From: Serilophus lunatus
Taxonomy: Eukaryota > Chordata > Aves > Passeriformes > Eurylaimidae
Assembly: GCA_013399895.1 (NCBI GenBank)
Contig: VXBA01000138.1
Coordinates: forward strand, 455,297-519,296
Reading direction: 5' to 3'
DNA: 64,000 bases
Shown: piece by piece, positions 52,555-62,490 of the stretch
Layout: each line of letters opens with the position of its first letter
Position numbering within the stretch: the first letter of the stretch is position 1
The notes under the pieces: generated by a model
Databases searched by the model: none
What the model saw: only the letters and a program-made list of their open reading frames with translations
Told to the model about the DNA's origin: nothing
Translations under genes and position numbers: made by a program

Positions 52555-53060
52555 TGTTTCTTTAACCATCTTTAAAGGTGCCCAGTAATGAAGACACTAC
52601 ACTTGGCCTGGTGATCTAGTCCAGTATAATATTTTAACATTAAAAGTGTTTTTCCTAATGCCTAACCTGAACTTTCATTGCCACAATTTAAATTGATGGA
52701 GGTCAGACTCTTACAGTTCTTTTCGTATAGCCTTTGACATGTTCAGAGATCATTACTGTTCCTAACCTGCCCACCCCCCTAGAATGTTTTCACGAAACTG
52801 CATCCCCTCTAGTTCATTTTATTTATTTCAGAATCCCTGATCAGCCTTTTTATTTTATTTTCACTGTCTGCAACCTATAATTCTACTCTGTAAATATGTT
52901 TTCTTGCTTGTGCTTCTGTTTCTGCCCTTTTGTGTTTACATTTTTCTGCAACAGTATGATGTGGCTGAATCCTATTCAGTTTGTAATCCACAAAAAAAGC
53001 ACAGACAATTTTCTCTGAGTTTTCATGTGTCTGGTGTGTTCTCATCTACTTAACTATGCC
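52555..53060 (-). mobile_element. CR1/L3-like LINE fragment, minus strand
   Basis: The plus strand reads as the reverse complement of an old CR1-type element. 'GAAGACACTACACTTGGCC' and 'GTCCAGTATAATATTTTAACATTAAAAGTGTTTTTCCTAATGCCTAACCTGAACT' correspond to the family stretch that ends '...AGGAAGTTTTTCCTAATGTCTAACCTAAATC'. Further along, TTTTTCTGCAACAGTATGATG and 'TGGCTGAATCCTATTCAGTTTGTAATCCAC' (52945-52991) correspond to 'TTTTGCAACTGCATCACATTGTTGACTCATATTCAATTTGTGATCCAC'. The agreement of two widely spaced blocks in the correct order makes the call secure. The copy is ancient, frame-broken and non-functional. Its subfamily differs from that of the better preserved fragment near 2.5 kb. Confidence 0.8.
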
Positions 53061-54949
53061 ATATTTCAAACACCAACTGAGGTAGCAGTTCCATTCTGGT
53101 ATTTTTAACATTTTTTTCAAAAGCTTAAAAAACAATGATGAAGTATTTTTATGGTCAGGCATGTTTTGATTCATATCTGAGTCCTTTCCTGACTTTCCCT
53201 CTCTGTCGTTCGCATCCTGAGGCCACCAGCACTTAATGGTTACAAATGAAGTGAAAGTATTTGGAACAGAACCTGCTTATTGAGTACCTTGAGTTTGATT
53301 GTTGTCTTTAAGAGATTTCATGGTGACATGCCTGAGGACTGCTGAGAATAAAGGACCACCTCTAAGTTCTTTGAATAAGCCACACTGTTTAACCTACTCC
53401 ATGTTGTCCTAATTGTTTTCTAAGCTGATTGCTGCTGAGTATTCTTGTTGTTCTTAGGCTGGACCCAAACAGCTTTGAAATAGGCACTCAGAAATGTGCT
53501 ATTCTGAGAGAGGCCCCCTTGATGGAAGTACCTCCCCTTGCTTATTTCTGTCAGGATTTCAAAAAACTCTCTTCATTCCCCATGTCAGGGTTTTGTAACT
53601 TCTTGTTTTATTTCTAATTGGCCATCTTAAACCATTCAACAGCTTTTGATAAACATGCTGCTTTGGTTTATGCTTTGAAGACAGGAGTCAAATCAATGCT
53701 GCAGTAATTCAGTCATTGCTAACCAGTTAATAGGATTTCAGGGGAAATTATGAGGACAAAGACTAATGGGTTCTCTGCCATAGTTACAGGTCTTCTCCCT
53801 GGAGTTTGCGTGATGCTTGGAAGACAGTGAGTGGCACTGGCGGCTGGTCAGCTCAGGGGTAATTCTCTGTGATCTTGAGATGGAAGAGCCTTCTTAGTAG
53901 GGAAAAGTAATCATTACAGATATTAGCTTGCTTACTCTCTATTATTTAGAAGAAAAATGTTATTTGATACTAGTGACCATACTGGAAGTTGTTTGATGCT
54001 GCAAGTCTTTTCAATGCTTGAGAGTTTAGTGTATCTCTCAAACATCTCTCAAACTGCTGTGTCCTGTTGACCCAGTATGAACAAACCTTATGGTTAACTA
54101 TCTTAAGAGTGTCTTGCAATGTTACCAGCCACTGTGCATCCATCCTGAAGTCTTGGGAGTAACTGCTATTACAGGACTAGAACTTTTTTTTAAGGTCTGA
54201 AAAGCGTAGATGTGCTGAGCGATAAGCTTCTTTCAGGGCCCCCTCCTGATACGTACGCAATCAGCAGTTAGGAACATCTCTCCACTATCTTACATTACCA
54301 GGTTATAGCACTTCAGCAAAATGTATCTGAAGATTTTGAAACCTTGGTTTTGAGCATTATGTTGTGCTGACGCTTTTTAGCACAAATGCATTGTGGAGAT
54401 GTGGCTTCCATTTGCCAGCTACTAGCTTTGCTATTTGAATTTCAGCAGAGGGTATCATTTTAGCAAACGTTTTGCAGTAGTTATTTGGAGAATGTAAACT
54501 TGAAGCAGAGATGACCTCAGAATCCAAGGAGCTCTTTAGTCTTACCTACTGATTGAGGTCACCTTTTCTGTAACAGCGTGACAGTTCTGCCAGCTCTTGT
54601 GACTGTGAGAGTTAAATTAAAGCCAGTACAGAAACTGAATGGAAGAAGGAAGAGAACTGGGCAAGACAAAGACATTCTGTATTTGCTGAACATACCCTGA
54701 TCTGGTTGCCATCTACACATGGTCTGTATATCTGTAATGTTTCTCATGGTGAGGCAGTATGGTCGCCATGTGGATGACCACCCTACCAAACAGCAAACAC
54801 AAACTAACTTGTACCTGTATATACAGAGGAGGCTTCCATTACTATGGATTGAAGAGCCTGTGGAATTCTTGCATTTGTAAACACTAAACATAATAGTATA
54901 CACAATATACCCGGTTTCTTCCTATTCAGCCCCTTGCAAGTGTAAAAGA
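53061..54949. other. gene-free stretch
   Basis: Nothing is recognised. Open frames reach 114 codons (54559-54903, minus strand) but show no family motif. An isolated pair of CpGs (ATACGTACGCAATC, 54249) lies in otherwise CpG-poor sequence. Confidence 0.6.
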
Positions 54950-55175
54950 TAGTATAGGAACTCCCAGGCAGACCTGCTGTGACTCAGTTTGAGTCATTTC
55001 ACTTCTCATTATCTGTTTTTCCTCATCTTCTTGTTCATCTCACCCATTAAGCTTCAAATTTTTAAAACAGGAACTTTCTCTTCCTGTGCATATTTATCTT
55101 GTGCCTAACACAATGGCCTTGATCTTGGTTGAGGCCTCTTGGTGATACCAGAATACAAATAACAATAGCAGGCGC
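54950..55175 (+). mobile_element. MIR-type SINE copy, plus strand
   Basis: The text TGACTCAGTTTGAGTCATTTC and ATCTGTTTTTCCTCATCTTC follows the MIR core 'TGACCTTGGGCAAGTCACTTAACCTCTCTGTGCCTCAGTTTCCTCATCTGT'. After a spacer, CTTGTGCCTAACACAATGGC, CTTGATCTTGGTTGAGGCCTC and ATACAAATAACAATAG follow the tail 'GTGCCTAGCACAATGGGGCCCTGATCTCGGTTGGGGCCTCTAGGCGCTACCGTAATACAAATAATAATA' found in sauropsid members of this family group. Orientation is plus. This is the best preserved SINE in the window. Confidence 0.7.
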
Positions 55176-56329
55176 AGCAGAAACAATAACAAAGCAGGTT
55201 GGTTAACCTTGGATGGTCTTTTCCTGAGACTTCTCTAGGTATTAGAATACACTCATTCATTTATTTATTTTTCTCTCTGTGGTGACTTTGAGTTGGCATA
55301 TTGTCATACTGCAATGACAAGTCACCAGCAGTCCATGCATTGCTGACTTTTTCAGTCACTGATCATTTTTTATTCCACGTAATTGCCTTTCGTTTGCAGT
55401 TGTTATTTTAAAGGTGACCTCTAACCCTGCTCAGGGAAAGAAATAATGGGTAGATTGAGGCTTTCTTAGTATTACTACTCAGAGCAAGTGAATATTAGCA
55501 GGGCTGGTACTGCTACTCATCTGCACCTGCATGGAAGAAAATTTTGAAGGCTAGGGTGTGGTGGTGGTGGGTGTATTTTTTTTCCTGCTCTTCCCCCCCA
55601 CCCTTCTCCAGCTGGTCCCTCATCCTGCTTCTTTCTTGCATTTCAGTTTCTCCGGTACTCATTTCTCTTGTGTGGAATTTGAGGTTTTTCAATACACATT
55701 CCCTGCCCCCAGCCCGCACACTCCCCACGGGCCCAGCTTCCTCTCGCACATTCCACACTGGAGCATACCACTGTGGAGGCAACGTGGGCTCAGGGAAGAG
55801 TCCATCTGAAGCCTCTCTATCCCAGGCCTGCTCCGTCATCATCCTCATCATCCTCACCATGCTGAGAGCACTTTCACCAGTGAAAATGCAAAGATAATGG
55901 TTCTCATGGCACTGAGAATTAGAAATTCCTGAAATATTTCCAACATCAACCCGAAGAAAAGCAGGGTGATAGAAAACAAATGGTGACAGGAAGGCAACAG
56001 GGAAATAGAGAAGGAAAATTTAGGGCTGTATAGGCTAAGGCAAAAAAAGAGAGAAAGGGAGAATAAAGCCAGGAGTCAGGGAAAAAAAAGCAGAAAGAGA
56101 TTAAAAGTTGAGAAAATGTGAGGGCAAATCAAAGAATGAACAAATGAATCAGGCAGGCTGTAAAATGAAAGAGAATGAAATTAAGTGCACGGAACAAATA
56201 TTCGGATAGTGATCAAGGATAGAGAGCAGATGCTGAGTATGAGTGAGAGCCAGAAACACAACAGGGATTAAAAAAATCTGTCAGAAGATTTGGGTAAATT
56301 CTTGTTAGGTTCATATTTGGTTTGGTTTG
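55176..56329. other. gene-free stretch with pyrimidine block then purine block
   Basis: From about 55560 to 55700 the plus strand is pyrimidine-rich (TTTTTTTTCCTGCTCTTCCC and similar). From about 55975 to 56270 it is strongly purine-rich (AAAAAAAGAGAGAAAGGGAG and similar). Overlapping frames of 115-117 codons on both strands at 55513-55897 follow from this composition and show no family motif. No gene is supported. Confidence 0.55.
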
Positions 56330-56520
56330 AGAAAGCCATTTCTCATTTTCATTTCAGCTTGTCCTCTAGGAATCTGGAATATCCCACACCAGATTATTTT
56401 ATCAAGGGCTGTTGCTGGTGTTTTGCTTCATGCTGCTTTTTTAATCAATACTAATTGGGCCTGTCATCTGGATAGGTCCAGGATATAAGTGTTGTGACCT
56501 TTGTGGGAGAAAGTTTCTTC
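56330..56520. promoter_or_regulatory. candidate conserved non-coding element
   Basis: A repeat-free patch contains TTTTTTAATCAATACTAATTGG (homeodomain-type TAAT words), the nuclear-receptor half-site TGACCTTTG at 56498-56506, and a GGAATATCCCACACC segment near 56373. The grouping resembles a vertebrate enhancer core. There is no coding potential. Function is inferred. Confidence 0.3.
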
Positions 56521-56679
56521 TATCACTTAATGTGTTTATGTTTGAAATACATGCTCGAACACATGGTCATCCAAACCTGTCTGCATCTCCAAGCACTCTG
56601 TCTCTGGGAAGTCTTGTGTTGCTGAGCATCCTATTGTCACTCCATATACCCACCCTGGAGGGGAAAACCCACAGAGAAA

Positions 56680-57130
56680 ACCCCACAGTATGCTGACGTG
56701 TGACTTGTGCGTTAGGAGAAGTCGTTATGTAGCAGTTCAGAGAGGCACATGGAACCGCAAAAAGAAACAGGCAGAAAGGAACTGAGCCAAATACAAAGGT
56801 TTCTCCCTCATAAAATATTAAAGACAGATACCATATAAAACTTCATTTATGAGCTGCTTCCAGTTACAAAACATCTCTAGACTGGCAGCAGCACCTTTAC
56901 ATTGCTGCATTTAATAGGAGCTGTCTTGCTTTGGTACTGTACTTTTCCATACGAGCTTGAGGGGAAAGTAATTTAGTTTAATAGCAGCCACCCTCATTTT
57001 GAAGCAGGCCTTGATTTAAAGCCGGAAGCAATTAAATGTAATGAAGCCCTAGGCTTCTGCACTAGGATCAGAGCCGTGTTATTCACAGCCATACATACAC
57101 GTCCTTGTTGCTAATGTGTCACTAGTCTGT
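56680..57130. promoter_or_regulatory. candidate conserved non-coding element with ETS site
   Basis: The core at about 56930-57120 retains CpGs (ATACGAGC, GCCGGAAGC, GAGCCGTG, ACACGTCC) in an AT-rich setting. It includes a canonical ETS-family word CCGGAAG at 57022-57028, directly followed by the homeodomain-like AATTAAATGTAAT, and a near-palindrome GAAGCCCTAGGCTTC at 57043-57057. Upstream, 56694-56725 holds more CpGs (TGACGTGTGAC, GTGCGTTAGG, AGTCGTTATG). No repeat family matches it. The combination is typical of deeply conserved developmental enhancers, but conservation was not tested. Confidence 0.4.
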
Positions 57131-59679
57131 TTTTTTCCAATCACTGTGGCCTGGGTTTTTAATTCCTGCTGGGCAGACAGTGGTACAGTATCTGTGAAGG
57201 TTAACAGCTTTACAGTAATGTCTGAAAACAAAAGGAAGGCTCATCTCACTGCTGGGGCATTTATGAGATTTCTGCTTATCATCTAAGCATGGCTTTTTGT
57301 GCTCTATTTCTTTTTTCGGTTTATATAGCAGTGGTTTGTCAATTGCCAACTCTAAACAAAAGCCTTTAAGGCAATAATTCCCACATTTCCCTTTCAACAG
57401 TAAAATTTAAAATAGAGGTTGCCTTTTAAAGGAACTTACATACTACCAACTATTCCTTCCCCTTCACCCCCCCAAATAATCTAATCAAATTGTGCTGGGT
57501 GTTCCCTGGGTTTTCTCTAGGTATCCCTTGCTCAACTTGGTATCTATACGGCTCCTTCTGTTTGAGGTTTTTGTACTTTGGGACAGGGAGTTCTGAAACT
57601 TCCTGAAGTCATTAGGATTTGTGCCATTGGCTTGAGCAGGGACAGACTTTTTAACCTTGTGTTAACTCACTGGTAACTGAAACCAAACAGACCTCTCAGT
57701 GTCCCTTTCAACTTACAAAGGTCCAAATATCAGATATAATGTGTGACAGAATCCCAAAAAGAGGGTCATCTAAACAATCGAATCATACAGGAATGCTGTG
57801 GGATCCACCCGCCAGTGTAAATAACTCTGTGACCTCAGTTTCATTATTCTTCCTTTCTGATGTCAATAACTTCCCACCATAAAAGTGTACCATGAAACAG
57901 AAGACATTTGACAAGTCTGCCTACCAGCATGGCTCTCATATTCAAAGGTTAAGTAAAAATATATCTTTCAGTAATATGCATGTATGCATATGTCTGCATT
58001 TATATGCAGTGAGGCTTCATACTGATTTTTAAAACTGTTATTTTTAATTTTTTTAGAGTGATCTGTTAAAAGCTGGATCATACAAAGGGCTTTCAATGCA
58101 GAGACTCAGGAGAGCAACCTCAGCTGTCTCCTCCATCTTTCACCTGACAGATCTTGAGTAGTCAGTCCTAGAAAGGGATTTTTTTCCTATATTGTAATCA
58201 TTAATATAAATATAACAGGGCCACATACTCTAATATCATTGCTCCTCTAAATCAACTATGTAGATTAGTTTCTCCTTACCAGACCATCCTCTAAAAAAGC
58301 ATTAAGATTTTCTTCATGCAATTACTAGAAATATATGGTCCCAATGTTTTCAACAAGCAACTTCACTAAAATAACTCCATTAGGTTGTGGAACTGGCTTA
58401 ACAACGTTATACTACTAGAGTCAGCAACATTTTGAGTGGCCAGTATGTTATTTTGGTGTCCAAACCAGGCATTTTCTTCTGAAGTTAGAGGTGAAGTATG
58501 CAAGCAGATCATAGCTAATGACAACACCTTTCTTCTGGCAAGGCAGCACTTTCCATTTCCTGTTGACTTGCAGATGGGCCAGCTGATGGGTGGTATGGGG
58601 GCTCCACGTGGAGTTGAACTTGGCAGAAGCTGGGAGCTGCTACTTTCCATGGATATCTCTTTTCAGCTTTTGTAGCTCTCAGCCCCCCCCACTAGCCTTC
58701 TTACATCATACTCGTCCATGTGCTGTATTCATCGATGTGCTGACTTTTTTTGGCCAAAAGTGCCGTGGGTTATGATCCCTGTTTTTCTTCAAGCAATTAC
58801 TTTTGCATGCTAATGGGTGGAGCAGTGTGGATATTCTAGTGTCCTGCTTGAAAAGAATGAATTTTCAGGGTGCTGTTAGTGTGAATTTACATTCATGTAG
58901 ACTGATGTTGCAGGGGTTTTAGCAGTCTCCTTGCTACCATCCTGTGTTCCTTTGTCTTATTCCTTTACCCAGACAGGCCAGTCTCTTCCCTTGCCTTGCT
59001 AGAGGAAAGCTGATCAAATGGTACTTATTTGTTTAGACTCTGGTGTACAGCCAAGATCAGGCTTTCTCAGTGACATGGTGATAGAGTCAGTTGCAGGCCA
59101 AAAAGGCTGTAATCGTTGCATTGTGGGCCACACTTAGTGCACTTAGTCCCTGCTTGATTTTATAGCTCTCCTAACGTAAGACTGAAAGTAAGACATGACT
59201 CTGCAAGGCATACTTTGCTAATATTTATATTTGTTGCCCTCCTCCCCTTCTTCTTATTTTCCGGCCATACACTTTAGAGTGTAAGTTTTCTGTAGAAAAT
59301 ACATGAAAGTATATAGATTAAAATGGCACCCATGAAGTAATTCTTAGTTTCTAGGTTTGGAATCATCCTTGCAAGACCTTTTTTATTTCCCAGCAGACTT
59401 GTATATTCTTTGCATACATGCAGAACAATTACATTTTAAGGAAAGTGCCTTAAAATGGCTTTGTTACTTGGCAGATCTTATTGTTTCTTCTACCATTTGT
59501 AGAGATGCCTTTTCTATTCAGCAGATCTTGAAAGATCATTTGGCAGAATAACATCAAAGCATACCTTGCATAGCAGTGCATACCCTGGTCTTTGAGATAT
59601 ACTTCGCATCTCTTAAGAAGTGACAGCTATGGTCTCCACAAGAACACAGGTAATTGCTTATCTGACCTCCTGTAAACAA
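57131..59679. other. gene-free stretch
   Basis: No gene or transposon is recognised. An alternating TATGCATGTATGCATATG patch at 57975-57992 and the small palindrome CTGCATTTATATGCAG (57995-58010) are the only notable motifs. Open frames of 79-94 codons (58366-58675) overlap on both strands and are considered chance. Confidence 0.6.
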
Positions 59680-59904
59680 CATGTCAGTCCAACAGGTACT
59701 TCCCTGTCCTCACAAAATACAGGAAGGCCCTGCCAGCCAGGCCACAGTAGTGGTCCCAGGGCAGCATCTGACTGGTAGAGCCTCATTCCCAGCAAGGCAC
59801 AGCACATGTTCATTACACACCTGGCAGTGTATGTGGCCTGGAAGCCCCCTCCATCTTTCTAATTGCACAGCAGACCAGCGTTGTGACTTTGTGAACAGTG
59901 TGAA
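59680..59904. other. moderately GC-rich segment, unrecognised
   Basis: The segment is richer in G and C than its flanks. An open frame of 101 codons (59681-59986, plus strand) covers it. The translation contains several Cys and His residues, but no zinc-finger spacing or other family pattern is present. No splice or start context supports a gene. Confidence 0.45.
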
Positions 59905-59980
59905 TGGGGATTATACAGCAACAAATAACATCCTCTCTCAGATGCAAGGTTTAGGAACCTGCCCAAGTTATCAGGGAAAC
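59905..59980 (-). mobile_element. short MIR-like SINE fragment, minus strand
   Basis: GGGGATTATACAGCAACAAATAACATCC, then CAGATGCAAGGTTTAGGAAC and CTGCCCAAGTTATCAGGG resemble the reverse complement of the MIR core ('CCCATTTTACAGATGAGG ... AGGTTAAGTAACTTGCCCAAGGTCACACAG') with about 15 bases missing. The match is short and could be coincidental. Confidence 0.35.
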
Positions 59981-60339
59981 CTCTGATCTCTGGCACATCT
60001 CAGCAGCCCAGGCCAAGCCTGGAGTGCATTCTGCACACCAGAAGCATTTGCTTTTTTAAGTTTGGGGGTAGTGTTGAGCTTTCAACATAGTGTGCAAACT
60101 TTCACTCGTTTTATTAATTACTTTTTCTCAAGTTTACACATCTTATTATATTATGTTAAAATTTCTGTAAGTCCCTGTGATTTTTTCCGTTTTTAAACCC
60201 CTATGGATTACATACAATACAATACAGCATTTATCAAGGTATAACTCGTGCAGTACTTTCCTAAAATCTGTCATGAAATCCATATGTTTTCATGAAGTAT
60301 GCATATAAAATGGGTAAACATGTATAGGAACATAATGGC
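59981..60339. other. gene-free AT-rich stretch
   Basis: Nothing is recognised beyond small AT-rich words. Confidence 0.6.
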
Positions 60340-60670
60340 ATATCTAGTCATATATTGTCTCGCTTGAATAATTTTAAATGAAAAATAAGTTTATTCAAAA
60401 GTGATGCAAATTTTCATGAAACTACTTTATTCCTTTAATGAGATTTTCAAGATGCAACATCTACTGTTTCACAGCAATATTTGTGATATTATATACTAGT
60501 GGTTACAGTCGTGACATTATTAGCTGCACTCCACTAAACAAAGCACTAACGAACGGCAATCACAATTTAGTTGGATGAAATTGACCTTACCATATATAAA
60601 AACAGTTCTTAAAAATGAATGTAGCGTCATATTTCACAGTTACCATGACCATCTCGCTCTACTCCTCCAA
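60340..60670. promoter_or_regulatory. candidate conserved non-coding element
   Basis: Several CpGs are retained in a very AT-rich stretch (GTCTCGCTTG at 60357, CAGTCGTGAC at 60507, CTAACGAACGGC at 60546, TGTAGCGTCAT at 60621, ATCTCGCTCTAC at 60651). There are no repeats and no coding potential. CpG retention in methylated AT-rich DNA suggests selection or hypomethylation. Inference only. Confidence 0.3.
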
Positions 60671-60929
60671 ACTGGAAGGCAGAAATAGAATCCAAACTAA
60701 GTAAGGGAAGATAAAACCCAACCAGCTCCTGTTCTCAAAGTAGCAACACAAAACACCTAAAAATACCACTCCATATGAGCATATTTTCTCAGTTTGGAAA
60801 AAATTGTCTTCCTCTCTCATAACATATGCAGCGATCTCTGCACTTCTCGCTTACTGCACAGCTTTCCACTGGCTGCTATAAACTGGGGGAGATAGTTTTG
60901 ACTGCTCTATCTCAAGAAAGCAATGTATT
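60671..60929. other. gene-free stretch before the GC-rich block
   Basis: Nothing is recognised. The end of the stretch, TTTCATTGAAGTCTTTCCCACAG at about 60928-60950, resembles a splice acceptor immediately before the composition change. Confidence 0.5.
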
Positions 60930-61990
60930 TCATTGAAGTCTTTCCCACAGGGACACTGCTTGGGCAGAAGTTGCTGTACAGCAGGTGCCTTGGGCCAGGC
61001 TGCTCAGAGAAGGAGGGCAGGGCTACCTGTGGGGTTTATACTGCCATGGTGGGGGTGCAAGGACCGCTAAGGGTTTGTGGTGTGACTTATGATGAAGGTG
61101 TGACTGGTGAGCTCCTAGTGCTTGACCATGGTGTGCCCCTGTGGCCAAGGAGCCAAGGGGCAGTGCCAGTCAGTGCCTCAGTGCTGCAGGCAGGGACACC
61201 TCTCATCCAGATTGGCTCCTTAGCACTTCTCTTCATGCGCTGACTGTGTCCAGACCTGGCCGAGGTGAGCCTCATTTCCTCCACCCTGTGTTCTTCCTGT
61301 GCTGGAACATCATCCCTGCCCGAGGCCACTGTCATGGTGCGTGGGGCTCATGTGTGGGGTCTGACACAGTGCTGTGGGAACAGGAGGTGTAGGAGGGTGA
61401 GGAACACAACCAGGGGTCAGACCACCCTTTGTAGTGTGGCCCAACAGAAACACCACTTGGCAGCTCTCTGAGTCCTGTTAGTTGGCCTGGAGCATATATG
61501 GCCTTGGGGAGTGGCTCTGCCATGACAGAGGAGGGGTTCTGCCAGGCTGGGTGCAGGTGGCTGAGCTTTGTGTGTCTGGCAGAACGTGGGCAGGGACCCC
61601 AAAACCTGGGAAGGGGGTGTGTGTTGGGTCCAGTCACAGAAAGAGGGCTTAAACTGGAATCTGCCTTTAGATCAGTTTGCCTTCTTCCAAAATAAAGCAT
61701 GAGCTACAGCCAGAATGGTTTTATAGCAGAGGAGAACAGCACATGTTCGATACCATGTTAAAGAGTATTAGAAAAAGGGTGTGTATATAGACTAACTGGA
61801 GAGCAGGACAGGAGGGTTGTGTTTGCTTCCACTGGGGAATTCTTGACTTTGAAGTGCCACCACTGCAGCAGCTTTCAGTGCTGGGTCCAGGGGCTCCTGG
61901 TGCTGTCACTGCTGCAGCATCCTGGGGCTGAGCAGGTGCCTGTCACCCGAGCACTCGCAGGGACTCCAGGAGGCAGACAGTGACAGCAGT
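60930..61990. other. 1-kb GC-rich block, unrecognised
   Basis: For roughly 1 kb the composition is G- and C-rich with many GGCAG, CCTGG and GTGGGG words, then it returns abruptly to AT-rich sequence. CpGs are few, so it is not a CpG island. Open frames of 106 codons (60923-61243, plus) and 122 codons (61332-61700, minus) are present, but neither shows a known domain or a proper gene context. Possible explanations are an unrecognised endogenous LTR or satellite fragment, a gene-conversion hot patch, or an exon-bearing lncRNA. Confidence 0.5.
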
Positions 61991-62269
61991 GGTAATAGAT
62001 TACAGCATATTCAAAAAACCCCTGTAAAACCCTCTGACTGCATACATTTTCTGAAAGCAGGATAAATCATCTTATACCTGGGTCTGCTTTAGCTTTTAAA
62101 AGAATGTACTGAGTGTTTAAATGCCTTAATAGCAACTATGTGCAAACTGATGACTGACATTTTCATGATGATACAAAGCTGTCAGACCCATTAAAAAAAT
62201 CAAATAATCTAATTGCCTTAATGAGTTATATTAAAATCATATAAGTACATAATGCAAACATTGTAGTTG
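61991..62269. other. gene-free AT-rich stretch
   Basis: Nothing is recognised. The sequence becomes AT-rich and CpG-poor again. Confidence 0.55.
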
Positions 62270-62490
62270 TTTTCCCTGTTTATAGCAATCTTACAGCTGT
62301 TGCTTTGCTGGGATTAATTTGTCTCCGAGGGGTTTCAACACTATCCTCCCCAGTGCATTATGAGAGCCTGTAATGTCATGTAATCGGGGCTGTATTATTT
62401 TTGTCGAAATCTCTGGGAGTGATGTAAGAGGAAAAAGGAAACTAGCTAACTCCCAACCATTTGACCAAAGGTTAAATTAGTCTTGGCCTT
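62270..62490. promoter_or_regulatory. candidate conserved non-coding element
   Basis: The patch combines retained CpGs (TCTCCGAGG, TAATCGGGG, TTGTCGAAAT) with TAAT-type homeodomain words (GGATTAATTTG, CATGTAATCGGGG), the bicoid/OTX-like GGATTA, and TTGACCAAAGG near 62460. It has no repeats and no coding capacity. By texture it is among the strongest conserved-element candidates here. Not tested by alignment. Confidence 0.4.
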
